Source of the DNA: Prado023 sp039812125
Lineage (GTDB): Bacteria; Actinomycetota; Actinomycetes; S36-B12; CAIYMF01
Direction of reading: 5' to 3'
DNA: 12,860 nt
Assembly: GCA_039812125.1 (NCBI GenBank)
Contig: JBDHZV010000079.1
Location: 1 to 12,860 of the forward strand
Shown: positions 5,445 to 12,292 of the stretch, piece after piece
Numbering within the stretch: the stretch's first letter is position 1
Layout of the letters: each line of letters opens with the position of its first letter
The notes under the pieces: generated by a model
What the model was told of the DNA's origin: nothing
Database searches by the model: none
Seen by the model: the letters and a program-made list of their open reading frames with translations, nothing else
Position numbers and translations under genes: made by a program

Positions 5445-7469
5445 GTGGGCAAGCGGCCGTCGCTCGTGCGACCCAGCGCCTTCATGCTGACGTGGCACGT
5501 GTGCACGTGGCTGGGTGCGGCCCTGCTGATCGCGGCGCTGCTCGACCTGGACGGAGCGGACCTGCGCGCCATGGGCCCGCCGCTGCTGATGATGCTGGTC
5601 CTCGTGGTCCTCGGCGAGCTGCGGCCCATCGTGATGGCTCCCCTCGAGGGCAGCCCGGTGTCCATCTCCCAGGCGTTCGTCTTCGCCACCATGTACCTGT
5701 GGGGGTGGGAGCCGGCGGTGCTGCTGTTCGCGCTGTCCACCATCCAGTCCGAGATCATGGCCCGCCGAGAACCCTGGCGGATCGCGTTCAACACCGGCCA
5801 GTACACGCTGAGCCTGCTGGCCGCGTGGGCGGTGATGGTCTTCGTCGGGGTGCAGCCGACCCCGGAGGCGCCGCTGTCGACCATCGCCGCGACGGACCTG
5901 CCGTGGGTGATCGGGACCTGGATCGTCTTCCACCACGTGAACCTCGCCCTGGTCGCGGGGGTCTCGATGGCGCGGGGGCAGAGCTTCCGGGAGTCGTTGA
6001 CCGAGGAGTACGCCTTCTACACCGTGTCCGCGTTCGCCGTCCTGGCGCTCTCGCCGCTGGTCGTCGCGATCGTGCTGCCGGGCCAGGGGGCGTGGGGCCT
6101 GCTGCCGCTGCTGATGCTGCCCCTGCTGGCGGTCCAGCGCGCAGCCGAGATGTCGCGGGCCAAGGAGCACCAGTCCCTGCACGACACCCTGACCGACCTG
6201 CCCAACCGGCTGCTGCTGTCCGACCGGATCGAGCAGGCGCTGGCGCGGGCCGATCCGCCCCGCCGCCAGGTCTCGGTGATGCTGCTCGACCTGGACAACT
6301 TCAAGGTGATCAACGACGGGATGGGCCACGAGGCCGGCGACGAGGTGCTCCTGGAGCTGTCGCGTCGGCTGCGCGCCACGGTCAGCCCCAGCGACACCCT
6401 GGCCCGGTTCGGCGGGGACGAGTTCGTCGTCGTGCACGAGTCCGCCCCGGGGTCGGGGGCCGCCGACGCCCTCGCGACCCGGATCGCCGCCTGCCTGGAC
6501 GAGCCCTTCACGCTGGGCGACCGTGTCGTCGCGATGTCGGCCAGCATCGGCGTGGTCGAGGCTGTCGGCCACCACGACGCCGGCACCCTGATCCGGGACG
6601 CCGATGCCGCCATGCACCAGGCCAAGGCGGGCGGGCGCTCCCGCACGGTGGTGTTCGACTCGGCCATGCATCACGAGGCGACCCGCCGGCTGGACTCCGA
6701 GGAGGGGCTGCGCCGGGCCCTGGCCGAGGGCCAGCTGCGGGTCTACTACCAGCCGATCGTCGACATCGACTCGGGCCGCGCCCGGGGCGTGGAGGCGCTC
6801 GTGCGCTGGCAGCATCCCGAGCGGGGGCTGGTGGGCCCCAACGAGTTCATCCCGATCGCCGAGGAGACCGGCCTGATCGTCCCCCTCGGGGGGTGGGTGA
6901 TGCACGAGGCGATGGCCCAGGTGAGCCGCTGGCGCCGCGAGCTGCCGGGCTGCCGGAACCTGACGGTGTCGGTGAACCTGTCCGCCCGCCAGCTGCAGTC
7001 GGCCGACATCGGTCGGACGGTGTCCCAGGCGATGAGCGGATCCGGGCTGCCGCCCCGGGCGATCTCCCTGGAGGTGACCGAGTCGGTGGTCATGGGCGAG
7101 GGCGAGACCGCGGCGCGTGAGGTGCTCGGACGGCTGCGCGGGCTGGGCGTCGGGGTGGCCATCGACGACTTCGGAACCGGGTACTCCTCGTTGAGCTACC
7201 TGAAGAAGCTGCCCGTGACCACGCTCAAGGTGGACCGCTCGTTCACCACCGGGCTGGGCACCTCGGACACCAACGACCTGGCCATCGTCAACGCGATCAT
7301 CGGGATGGCCGCAGGGCTGGGCCTGGAGGTCGTCGTCGAGGGCGTGGAGACCAACGAGCAGCTGCTCGACCTGCGCCGGCTCGGACCGGACGGAGCCCAG
7401 GGCTTCCTGTGGTCGCGTCCGCTGCCGCCCGACCAGATGGCACAGTGGCTGGGCCAGGCCCAGAACTGA
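5445..7469 (+). CDS. Membrane-bound GGDEF-EAL cyclic-di-GMP enzyme
   Basis: A 674-residue inner-membrane signalling protein. Residues 1-230 hold several hydrophobic segments (about 18-34, 44-60, 75-100, 118-137, 152-174, 192-211 and 217-231), likely a sensory module. A GGDEF domain (about 240-405) follows with intact RFGGDEF (Gly323-Phe327), so cyclic-di-GMP synthesis is possible. The inhibitory site is incomplete: the expected RxxD reads Ser314-Pro-Ser-Asp317. The EAL domain (about 415-670) keeps the catalytic set: Glu450 of EAL, Asn511, Glu543, Asp574-Asp575 in DDFGTGYSS, Lys595, Glu632 and Gln652. Phosphodiesterase activity to pGpG is therefore also expected. GTG 5445 is preceded by AGGAGG (5432-5437) at good spacing. 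It is a single-gene unit. Its output targets (development, motility or envelope) cannot be read from the neighbours. Confidence 0.95.
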   Translation: MGKRPSLVRPSAFMLTWHVCTWLGAALLIAALLDLDGADLRAMGPPLLMMLVLVVLGELRPIVMAPLEGSPVSISQAFVFATMYLWGWEPAVLLFALSTIQSEIMARREPWRIAFNTGQYTLSLLAAWAVMVFVGVQPTPEAPLSTIAATDLPWVIGTWIVFHHVNLALVAGVSMARGQSFRESLTEEYAFYTVSAFAVLALSPLVVAIVLPGQGAWGLLPLLMLPLLAVQRAAEMSRAKEHQSLHDTLTDLPNRLLLSDRIEQALARADPPRRQVSVMLLDLDNFKVINDGMGHEAGDEVLLELSRRLRATVSPSDTLARFGGDEFVVVHESAPGSGAADALATRIAACLDEPFTLGDRVVAMSASIGVVEAVGHHDAGTLIRDADAAMHQAKAGGRSRTVVFDSAMHHEATRRLDSEEGLRRALAEGQLRVYYQPIVDIDSGRARGVEALVRWQHPERGLVGPNEFIPIAEETGLIVPLGGWVMHEAMAQVSRWRRELPGCRNLTVSVNLSARQLQSADIGRTVSQAMSGSGLPPRAISLEVTESVVMGEGETAAREVLGRLRGLGVGVAIDDFGTGYSSLSYLKKLPVTTLKVDRSFTTGLGTSDTNDLAIVNAIIGMAAGLGLEVVVEGVETNEQLLDLRRLGPDGAQGFLWSRPLPPDQMAQWLGQAQN

Positions 7470-7472
7470 TCG

Positions 7473-7501
7473 CCGCGCGCACGGATTGGGCCCTCGCGCG
7501 G
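7473..7501 (+). terminator. GC hairpin after the GGDEF-EAL gene
   Basis: CCGCGCG (7473-7479) pairs with CGCGCGG (7495-7501) around a 15-nt loop, starting 3 bases after the stop codon. No U-tract. It overlaps the proposed -35 of the next gene, so it could be partly chance in GC-rich DNA. Confidence 0.35.
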
Positions 7502-7515
7502 GGTGCCCGTACCAT
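7486..7515 (+). promoter_or_regulatory. Promoter of the DEAD-box helicase gene
   Basis: TTGGGC (7486-7491) and TACCAT (7510-7515, an exact TANNNT) are 18 bases apart. The implied start near 7522 leaves a leader of about 100 nt before the GTG at 7625. Confidence 0.45.
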
Positions 7516-7521
7516 GGTGCC

Positions 7522-7611
7522 AGCCGGCGTCTGTGCCGGCCCTCGTTGAGCAGCGTTCCGTTCCCCCAGGGTCCCTGGCTTCAGGCGCGTTGAAGACGAC
7601 ACGCCCCCACC
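7522..7611 (+). promoter_or_regulatory. Structured 5' leader of the helicase gene
   Basis: The leader holds a hairpin of GCCGGC (7523-7528) with GCCGGC (7535-7540) around a 6-nt loop, and a 13-nt palindrome CCAGGGTCCCTGG (7566-7578). It ends in the ribosome site GGAAGGA (7612-7618), 6 bases from the GTG. Long leaders that control synthesis in the cold or by feedback are known for some bacterial DEAD-box helicase messages; that this one does so is inference. Confidence 0.35.
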
Positions 7612-7624
7612 GGAAGGACCCCCT

Positions 7625-9319
7625 GTGGCCCACCACGCCTCTCGTCCCGCGCGCCCCGAGCGCCGCGGCCCTGACTCCCCGGGCGACCGCGACCGTCGCC
7701 AGCCGACCCGGCCCCGCACGGGTGCCGACCGCCCCGAGCGCCCCTTCCGCGCCGATCGGGCCGATCGTCCGGCCCGCGCCGAGCGCGTCGAGCGGGCCGA
7801 TCGTCCGGCGCGTGCTGACCGGTTCGATCGGGCCGATCGTCCGGCCCGCGCCGACCGCCCCGACCGCTTCGATCGTCCGGCCCGCGCCGAACGCGTCGAG
7901 CGCACGGACAGGTCAGCACGCGCCGACCGGTCCGAGCGGGCTGATCGTCCGGGGCGTGCCGAGCGTTTCGACCGTGCCGAGACCCCCGTCCGAGCCGACC
8001 GGCCCGTCCGCTCCGACCGTTCGGATCGCTCCGACCGTCCGGCTCGGGGGGAGCGTCCCGACCGCCCGGCGCGTCAGGATCGCGACCGTCGGCCGAGCGG
8101 GAGCTGGGAGCGCCGGGGCCGGTCCGAGCGGCCCGCGCGCCCCGCGCCGGCGCGTCCCGTCCCCCCGCTGGTGGGGCCCAACGCGTTCGTGGACCTCGGC
8201 GTGCCCGCGGGCCTGGCCGCCATCCTGGCGACCCAGCAGATCACCGAGCCCACGGCGATCCAGTCGCTGACCATCCCTGCCGCCCTCGCGGGTCGCGACG
8301 TGCTCGGCCGGGGCCGGACCGGGTCGGGCAAGACGCTCGGGTTCGGCCTTCCGATGCTGACCCGGCTGTCCGCCGGGCGCAGCCGTCCCAAGCAGCCGCG
8401 CGGACTCGTGCTGGCCCCCACCCGGGAGCTGGCCATGCAGGTCGTCGACGCGCTGCGTCCCCTCGCGATGGGCGTCGGGCTGCGGCTGCAGCTGGTGATC
8501 GGCGGCAGCGCCTACGACCGGCAGGTCCGCGGCCTGGAGCGCGCCGACATCGTCGTGGCGACGCCGGGCCGGTTGGTCGACCTGGCCAACCGCGGGGCCG
8601 TCGACCTGGGCTCGGTGCAGATGGTGGTCCTGGACGAGGCCGACCACATGGCCGACCTCGGGTTCATGGAGGAGATCGAGGCGATCATGGACCGCCTGCC
8701 CCGGGAGGCCCAGGGGCTGCTGTTCTCCGCCACCCTGGACCGCGACGTCGATCGCCTGGTGAGCACCTACCTGAACGACCCCGCCGTCCACAGCGCGGAC
8801 CCGGCCACCGCCAGTGTGGGCACGATGGAGCACCACGTGGTCCTGGTGCACCCGCGCGACAAGGACGCCGTCACCACCGTCATCGCGCTGCGGCGCGGCC
8901 GCACGGTGGCGTTCGTGCGCACCCAGCTCGGCGCCGAGCGGCTGGCCGGCCAGCTGGAGGCCGAGGGGGTGCGGGTCGCGGCCCTGCACGGCGGCATGAA
9001 GCAGGGCCAGCGCACGCGGACCCTGGCCGACTTCCGGGACGGCCGCACCGACGTGCTGGTCGCCACCGACGTCGCCGCCCGCGGCATCCACGTCGACGCG
9101 GTGGACCTGGTGCTGCACGTCGACCCGCCCCACGGCCCCAAGGAGTACCTGCACCGGTCCGGGCGGACCGCGCGGGCGGGGGCGTCGGGCACGGTCATCT
9201 CGCTGGCCACCCTGCGCCAGCAGCGCGCGGTCGCCTCGATCACCGAGCAGGCGGGAGTGCGCCCCGCCGTGCTGCGCGCCCGGCCCGGCGACGACGCGCT
9301 GCTGGCCCTCATCAGCTGA
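7625..9319 (+). CDS. DEAD-box ATP-dependent RNA helicase with Arg/Asp-repeat N-terminal tail
   Basis: Unwinds or remodels RNA using ATP, in the cytosol; likely roles are ribosome assembly or mRNA turnover. Of 564 residues, about 1-180 are a disordered tail rich in Arg, Asp, Pro and Ala. The helicase core follows with every motif: Q motif (Phe188 to Gln213), Walker A GRTGSGKT (230-237), APTREL (264-269), TPGR (313-316), DEAD (337-340), SAT (368-370), ALHGGM (453-458), ATDVAARGIHVD (480-491) and HRSGRTARAG (510-519). The protein ends soon after the core, so the basic extension that many family members carry at the C-terminus is placed at the N-terminus here. GTG 7625 follows GGAAGGA (7612-7618). 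The tail contains six 12-residue repeats. It is a single-gene unit with its own promoter and terminator. Subfamily (RhlE- or DeaD-like) is not assigned. Confidence 0.95.
   Translation: MAHHASRPARPERRGPDSPGDRDRRQPTRPRTGADRPERPFRADRADRPARAERVERADRPARADRFDRADRPARADRPDRFDRPARAERVERTDRSARADRSERADRPGRAERFDRAETPVRADRPVRSDRSDRSDRPARGERPDRPARQDRDRRPSGSWERRGRSERPARPAPARPVPPLVGPNAFVDLGVPAGLAAILATQQITEPTAIQSLTIPAALAGRDVLGRGRTGSGKTLGFGLPMLTRLSAGRSRPKQPRGLVLAPTRELAMQVVDALRPLAMGVGLRLQLVIGGSAYDRQVRGLERADIVVATPGRLVDLANRGAVDLGSVQMVVLDEADHMADLGFMEEIEAIMDRLPREAQGLLFSATLDRDVDRLVSTYLNDPAVHSADPATASVGTMEHHVVLVHPRDKDAVTTVIALRRGRTVAFVRTQLGAERLAGQLEAEGVRVAALHGGMKQGQRTRTLADFRDGRTDVLVATDVAARGIHVDAVDLVLHVDPPHGPKEYLHRSGRTARAGASGTVISLATLRQQRAVASITEQAGVRPAVLRARPGDDALLALIS
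7763..7978 (+). repeat. Six 36-bp tandem repeats encoding a 12-residue Arg/Asp unit
   Basis: Units begin at 7763, 7799, 7835, 7871, 7907 and 7943, each exactly 36 bp. They encode DRPARAERVERA, DRPARADRFDRA, DRPARADRPDRF, DRPARAERVERT, DRSARADRSERA and DRPGRAERFDRA (residues 47-118). Four of the six units begin with GATCGTCCGG followed by a closely similar stretch, and synonymous positions are shared. This points to duplication of the DNA unit. A weaker unit (residues 35-46) precedes the array, and degenerate DR-rich sequence continues to about residue 156. Acidic and basic residues nearly balance, unlike a simple basic RNA-binding tail. Confidence 0.9.
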
Positions 9320-9346
9320 CCCGGGGGAGGTCCCGCAGTCCCCGGG
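9320..9346 (+). terminator. Hairpin directly after the helicase stop
   Basis: CCCGGGG (9320-9326) pairs perfectly with CCCCGGG (9340-9346) around a 13-nt loop, beginning at the base after the TGA. No U-tract; a stem-only terminator is plausible in this genome type. Confidence 0.5.
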
Positions 9347-9374
9347 CATGGCGTGCGAGCATGTGCGCCATGCC
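9345..9374 (+). promoter_or_regulatory. 9-bp inverted repeat around the hydrolase start codon
   Basis: GGCATGGCG (9345-9353) is the exact inverted copy of CGCCATGCC (9366-9374), with a 12-nt loop. The ATG at 9361 lies in the loop and the alternative ATG at 9370 lies in the right arm. In RNA this could hide the start; in DNA it could be an operator. It abuts the left-hand terminator stem. Confidence 0.45.
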
Positions 9375-10194
9375 TGAGGGGTCGGACTTCACCTGGAGCA
9401 GCGTCCGCGTGGACGGCTCGTGGATCCACTACCGGGTCGCGGGTCCGGTGGACGCCCCGGCGATGGTGCACGTGCACGGCTTCGCGATCTCGGGGTCCTA
9501 CCTGCTGCCGACCGCGCGGCTGCTGACCGACTCGTTCCGCGTGTACGTCCCCGACCTGCCCGGGTTCGGCCGCAGTCCGCGGCCGGCCCGGCCCATGGAC
9601 ATCGTGGAGCTCGGCACGGCCCTGAACCACTTCATGTCCGCGGTCGGGATCGAGCGGGCCGTGGTGGTCGGCAACTCGCTGGGGTGCGCGATCGCGGCCG
9701 AGCTGATCTCGGAGGCCCCGGAGAAGGTCTCGGCGGCGGTCATGGTCGGGCTGGCCGGGGGAGCGCACAACCGGCCGCTGCCCAAGGCCGTGGTGCAGAT
9801 GGTCCGCGACGGGCTGGTCGAGCCGCCCCGGCTGCTCACGGTCGCCGCGCCGGACTACCTGCGGTTCGGGATGGGCCGCGCGGTGAGGCTGTTCGCGTTG
9901 ATGACGCAGTTCCCCGCGTACGACAAGTTCGTGCACCTGCCCGTGCCGGTCATGGTCGTCATCGGCAGCGCCGACCCGCTGCGACCGTCCTGGCCGCGGA
10001 TCCGCCGGGCGCTGGCCGAGCTGCCCCCGGACATGACCCTGGTGCTGTTCCAGGACGCGGCGCACGCGATCAACTTCACCCACCCGCGGGAGCTGGCCCA
10101 CACGATCCGCCAGTTCGTCGCCGGTGAGCCGATCCGGATGGCCGCGGACAACCCCGACGGCGTCCCGGTGCTGCAGCTGCTGCGTCCGGTCTGA
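9361..10194 (+). CDS. Alpha/beta hydrolase
   Basis: A 277-residue alpha/beta-hydrolase-fold enzyme, cytosolic by lack of a signal peptide; the substrate is unknown. The oxyanion-hole strand ends in HVHGF (37-41) and is followed by PDLPGFGRS (64-72). The nucleophile elbow GNSLG gives Ser106, the acid is Asp205 in IGSADPLRP, and the base is His235 in DAAHAINFTHP, so the triad is complete. A cap region (about 130-190) contains several hydrophobic and basic stretches. Esterase, lipase or C-C hydrolase activity cannot be separated from sequence alone. ATG 9361 gives MCAMPEG; ATG 9370 is equally possible. No Shine-Dalgarno is near, and the start lies in an inverted repeat. It sits between a helicase and a two-component operon, each bounded by hairpins, so it is probably a lone gene. 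Confidence 0.88.
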   Translation: MCAMPEGSDFTWSSVRVDGSWIHYRVAGPVDAPAMVHVHGFAISGSYLLPTARLLTDSFRVYVPDLPGFGRSPRPARPMDIVELGTALNHFMSAVGIERAVVVGNSLGCAIAAELISEAPEKVSAAVMVGLAGGAHNRPLPKAVVQMVRDGLVEPPRLLTVAAPDYLRFGMGRAVRLFALMTQFPAYDKFVHLPVPVMVVIGSADPLRPSWPRIRRALAELPPDMTLVLFQDAAHAINFTHPRELAHTIRQFVAGEPIRMAADNPDGVPVLQLLRPV

Positions 10195-10197
10195 GCT

Positions 10198-10222
10198 CGC
10201 CACGCCGGACACCCGCGTGGCG
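10198..10222 (+). terminator. Hairpin after the alpha/beta hydrolase
   Basis: CGCCACGC (10198-10205) pairs perfectly with GCGTGGCG (10215-10222) around a 9-nt loop, 3 bases after the stop. No U-tract. Confidence 0.5.
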
Positions 10223-10233
10223 CGCACCTGTGG

Positions 10234-10254
10234 CCCACGGCTCGACCCCGTGGG
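10234..10254 (+). terminator. Second hairpin upstream of the two-component operon
   Basis: CCCACGG (10234-10240) pairs with CCGTGGG (10248-10254) around a 7-nt loop. It may back up the first terminator, or be a regulator site, since it ends 16 bases before the response-regulator start and covers the region expected for a -35. Confidence 0.4.
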
Positions 10255-10257
10255 GGG

Positions 10258-10263
10258 TTGAAT
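10258..10263 (+). promoter_or_regulatory. Possible -10 element of leaderless operon promoter
   Basis: TTGAAT ends 7 bases before the GTG at 10271, and no ribosome site precedes that GTG. It is the only AT-rich hexamer in the gap. The match to TANNNT is imperfect and no -35 is seen. Confidence 0.3.
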
Positions 10264-10270
10264 AGGGCCC

Positions 10271-10951
10271 GTGACCAAGACTGTCATGGTCGTCGAGGAC
10301 GACGACGAGATCCGGCTCGTGCTGCGCTACGCGCTGGAGGACGAGGGCTATCGCGTGCTGGATGCCCCGTGCGGCGAGGACGCCCTGGTCATCGGCCAGG
10401 ACGAGGACCCCGACGTGGTCCTGGTCGACCTGCGCCTGCCCGGCATCCACGGCCTCGACGTGGTCCGCAGCCTGCGCGCCACCAGCCGGGTGCCGATCAT
10501 CATCGTGACCGCCCAGGCCGACAGCCACGACGTGGTGACCGGGCTCGAAGCCGGCGCCGACGACTACGTCACCAAGCCGTTCGTGACCAAGGAGCTGCTG
10601 GCCCGGATCCGCGCCCAGATCCGGCGGGCCTCCGACGAGGCGGTCGACCACGGGCTGCTGGAGTGCGGTGAGGTCCGGCTGCGCCCGGAGACCGCCGAGG
10701 TGTCGGTGGGCGAGCGCGTGGTCCCGTTGTCGCCCACGGAGTACAAGCTGCTGGCCGAGCTGATCGGGGCGCGGGAGCGGGTGGTCAGCCGTGACGACCT
10801 GCTGCGCAACGTGTGGGGCTACCGCAACCCCGGGGACGGCCGGGTCGTGGACAACCTCGTGTACCGGCTGCGCGCCAAGATGGAGGCCGACCCGGCCGAG
10901 CCGGTGCACCTGCTGACCGTGCGCGGCTTCGGCTACCGCCTGAAGGCCTGA
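10271..10951 (+). CDS. OmpR/PhoB-family response regulator
   Basis: A 226-residue transcription regulator controlled by the adjacent kinase. The receiver domain (1-120) has the acidic pocket Glu9-Asp10-Asp11, phospho-acceptor Asp53 in VDLRLPG, Thr80 (IIIVTA), Tyr99 and Lys102 (TKPF). The winged-helix DNA-binding domain (about 130-226) shows LSPTEYKLLAEL (153-164), the recognition-helix region VVDNLVYRLRAKM (192-204) and the C-terminal RGFGYRL hairpin. All key residues are intact. GTG 10271 has no Shine-Dalgarno, so a leaderless transcript is likely. The kinase gene begins 3 bases after this stop. Gene order recalls mtrA-mtrB-lpqB, and cseB/cseC are also relatives; I do not assign an orthologue. 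Paired hairpins upstream could carry its own binding site, since such regulators often control their own operon. Confidence 0.95.
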   Translation: MTKTVMVVEDDDEIRLVLRYALEDEGYRVLDAPCGEDALVIGQDEDPDVVLVDLRLPGIHGLDVVRSLRATSRVPIIIVTAQADSHDVVTGLEAGADDYVTKPFVTKELLARIRAQIRRASDEAVDHGLLECGEVRLRPETAEVSVGERVVPLSPTEYKLLAELIGARERVVSRDDLLRNVWGYRNPGDGRVVDNLVYRLRAKMEADPAEPVHLLTVRGFGYRLKA

Positions 10952-10954
10952 CGC

Positions 10955-12292
10955 GTGCTCGGCCTGCGCTCCCGCGTGGCGGTCGTGTTCGGTGTCCTGT
11001 CGATGCTCGTCGCCATCCTCGTGGCCCTGGGCATCTACCTGATCAGCCGGACCTACCTGACCAACCAGCGGGAGTCGGTGGCCGTGTCCCAGGCCCTGCT
11101 CGACGCCCGCTCGGTGGACTCCGCGGTGGTCGGCGGGCTGCCGCCGGGCGAGGCTGTCACCCAGGTGCCGGTCGTGGGCACCTCGCAGGCGTTCATCCAG
11201 GTGGGCGGCGAGTGGTTCAAGCGCGGCACCACCGTGTCGCCCAGCGAGATCTCGCAGTCGCTGATCGACGTGGCGCGCAGCACCGGCGGCGCCCAGCAGA
11301 TGTTCGCCGTGGGCCAGCAGACGTACTTCGCGGTCGGGGTGGACACCCCCTCGGGGCTGTACGTGGAGATGTTCCCCATGGACGACCTGTCCGAGACGCT
11401 CACCAAGGCGAGCCTGCTGCTGGTCATCCTGGCCGTCGTGGCGTTCGTCGTCGGCGGGGGGGTGGGCCGCTGGGTGGGGGATCGGCTGATGCGCCCCCTG
11501 GAGCGGCTGGGGGCCGGTGCCCGGCGGCTCGCGGACGGTGACCTCAGCGTGCGGCTGCCGGACACCGGGGACCGCGACCTGGACCCGATCTCGGACTCGT
11601 TCAACGAGATGGCCGTGGCCGTCGCCTCCCGCATCGAGCGCGAGCGACGGTTCGTGGCCAACGTCAGCCATGAGCTGCGCTCCCCGATGACCACGGTGGT
11701 CGCGACCGCCGAGCTGCTGGAGTCGCACCGGTCCCGCTTCTCGGAGCGCGACAGCCGGCTGGTCAGTGCCCTGGCCGGGCAGGTGCGCCGCCTGTCCACG
11801 ATCCTGCTGGACCTGCTGGAGATCTCCTCGGTGAACGCCGCCGCGCCGATCCAGCGCGATGCCACCGACCTCGCCGCGCTGGTGGAGGCCGTGCTGGTGG
11901 CCCGGGGCATCGACCCGGCCGTGCTCGTCGGCGACCGCCCGGTGGTGGTCACCGACGCCCGTCGCGTCGAGCGGGTGATGGCCAACCTGATCGACAACGC
12001 GGGCCGGCACGGCGGGGGGCTGCGCCGGGTGGTCGTCGTGGCCGACGGGCTGCTGGTGCTCTGCCACGTCGATGATGCCGGGCCGGGCATCCCGGCCGAC
12101 CAGGCCGAGCGGCTGTTCGAGCCGTTCGCCCGGGGCAGCCACGCGACCGAGGCCGGGATCGAGGGGGCAGGGTTGGGGCTGGCGATCGCCCGGGAGCAGG
12201 CTGCGGCGATCGGCGGGCGGCTGTCGGTGTCCCGATCGCCGTACGGGGGAGCCCGGATGACCCTGGCGCTGCCGGCGGAGGTGGCCCCGTGA
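10955..12292 (+). CDS. Membrane sensor histidine kinase (HAMP, HisKA, HATPase)
   Basis: A 445-residue partner of the preceding regulator. Membrane helix 1 is about 9-31, an extracytoplasmic sensor domain 32-150, membrane helix 2 about 152-170, and the HAMP linker about 171-224 (MRPLERLGAGARRLADGDL). The H box RFVANVSHELRSPMTT gives phospho-acceptor His239. ATP-binding motifs are the N box NLIDNAGRH (344-352), G1 DDAGPGIP (373-380), the F box LFEPF (387-391) and G2 GAGLGLAI (404-411). The protein should be active as kinase and phosphatase. The sensor domain is only about 120 residues and I recognise no ligand-binding family in it. The GTG start is 3 bases after the regulator stop. The stop overlaps the start of the lipoprotein (GTGA), so all three genes should be translated as a coupled unit. 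It is shorter than MtrB. Confidence 0.95.
   Translation: MLGLRSRVAVVFGVLSMLVAILVALGIYLISRTYLTNQRESVAVSQALLDARSVDSAVVGGLPPGEAVTQVPVVGTSQAFIQVGGEWFKRGTTVSPSEISQSLIDVARSTGGAQQMFAVGQQTYFAVGVDTPSGLYVEMFPMDDLSETLTKASLLLVILAVVAFVVGGGVGRWVGDRLMRPLERLGAGARRLADGDLSVRLPDTGDRDLDPISDSFNEMAVAVASRIERERRFVANVSHELRSPMTTVVATAELLESHRSRFSERDSRLVSALAGQVRRLSTILLDLLEISSVNAAAPIQRDATDLAALVEAVLVARGIDPAVLVGDRPVVVTDARRVERVMANLIDNAGRHGGGLRRVVVVADGLLVLCHVDDAGPGIPADQAERLFEPFARGSHATEAGIEGAGLGLAIAREQAAAIGGRLSVSRSPYGGARMTLALPAEVAP

Noticed and set aside
5250..6905. Minus-strand frame of 551 codons opposite the GGDEF-EAL gene
   Set aside because: The plus-strand frame has complete GGDEF and EAL motifs; the antisense frame shows only biased composition.
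7763..7978. CRISPR-like array
   Set aside because: Units are contiguous with no spacers and lie in frame within a helicase gene.
7913..9349. Minus-strand frame of 478 codons opposite the helicase
   Set aside because: It is a shadow of a gene with all DEAD-box motifs.
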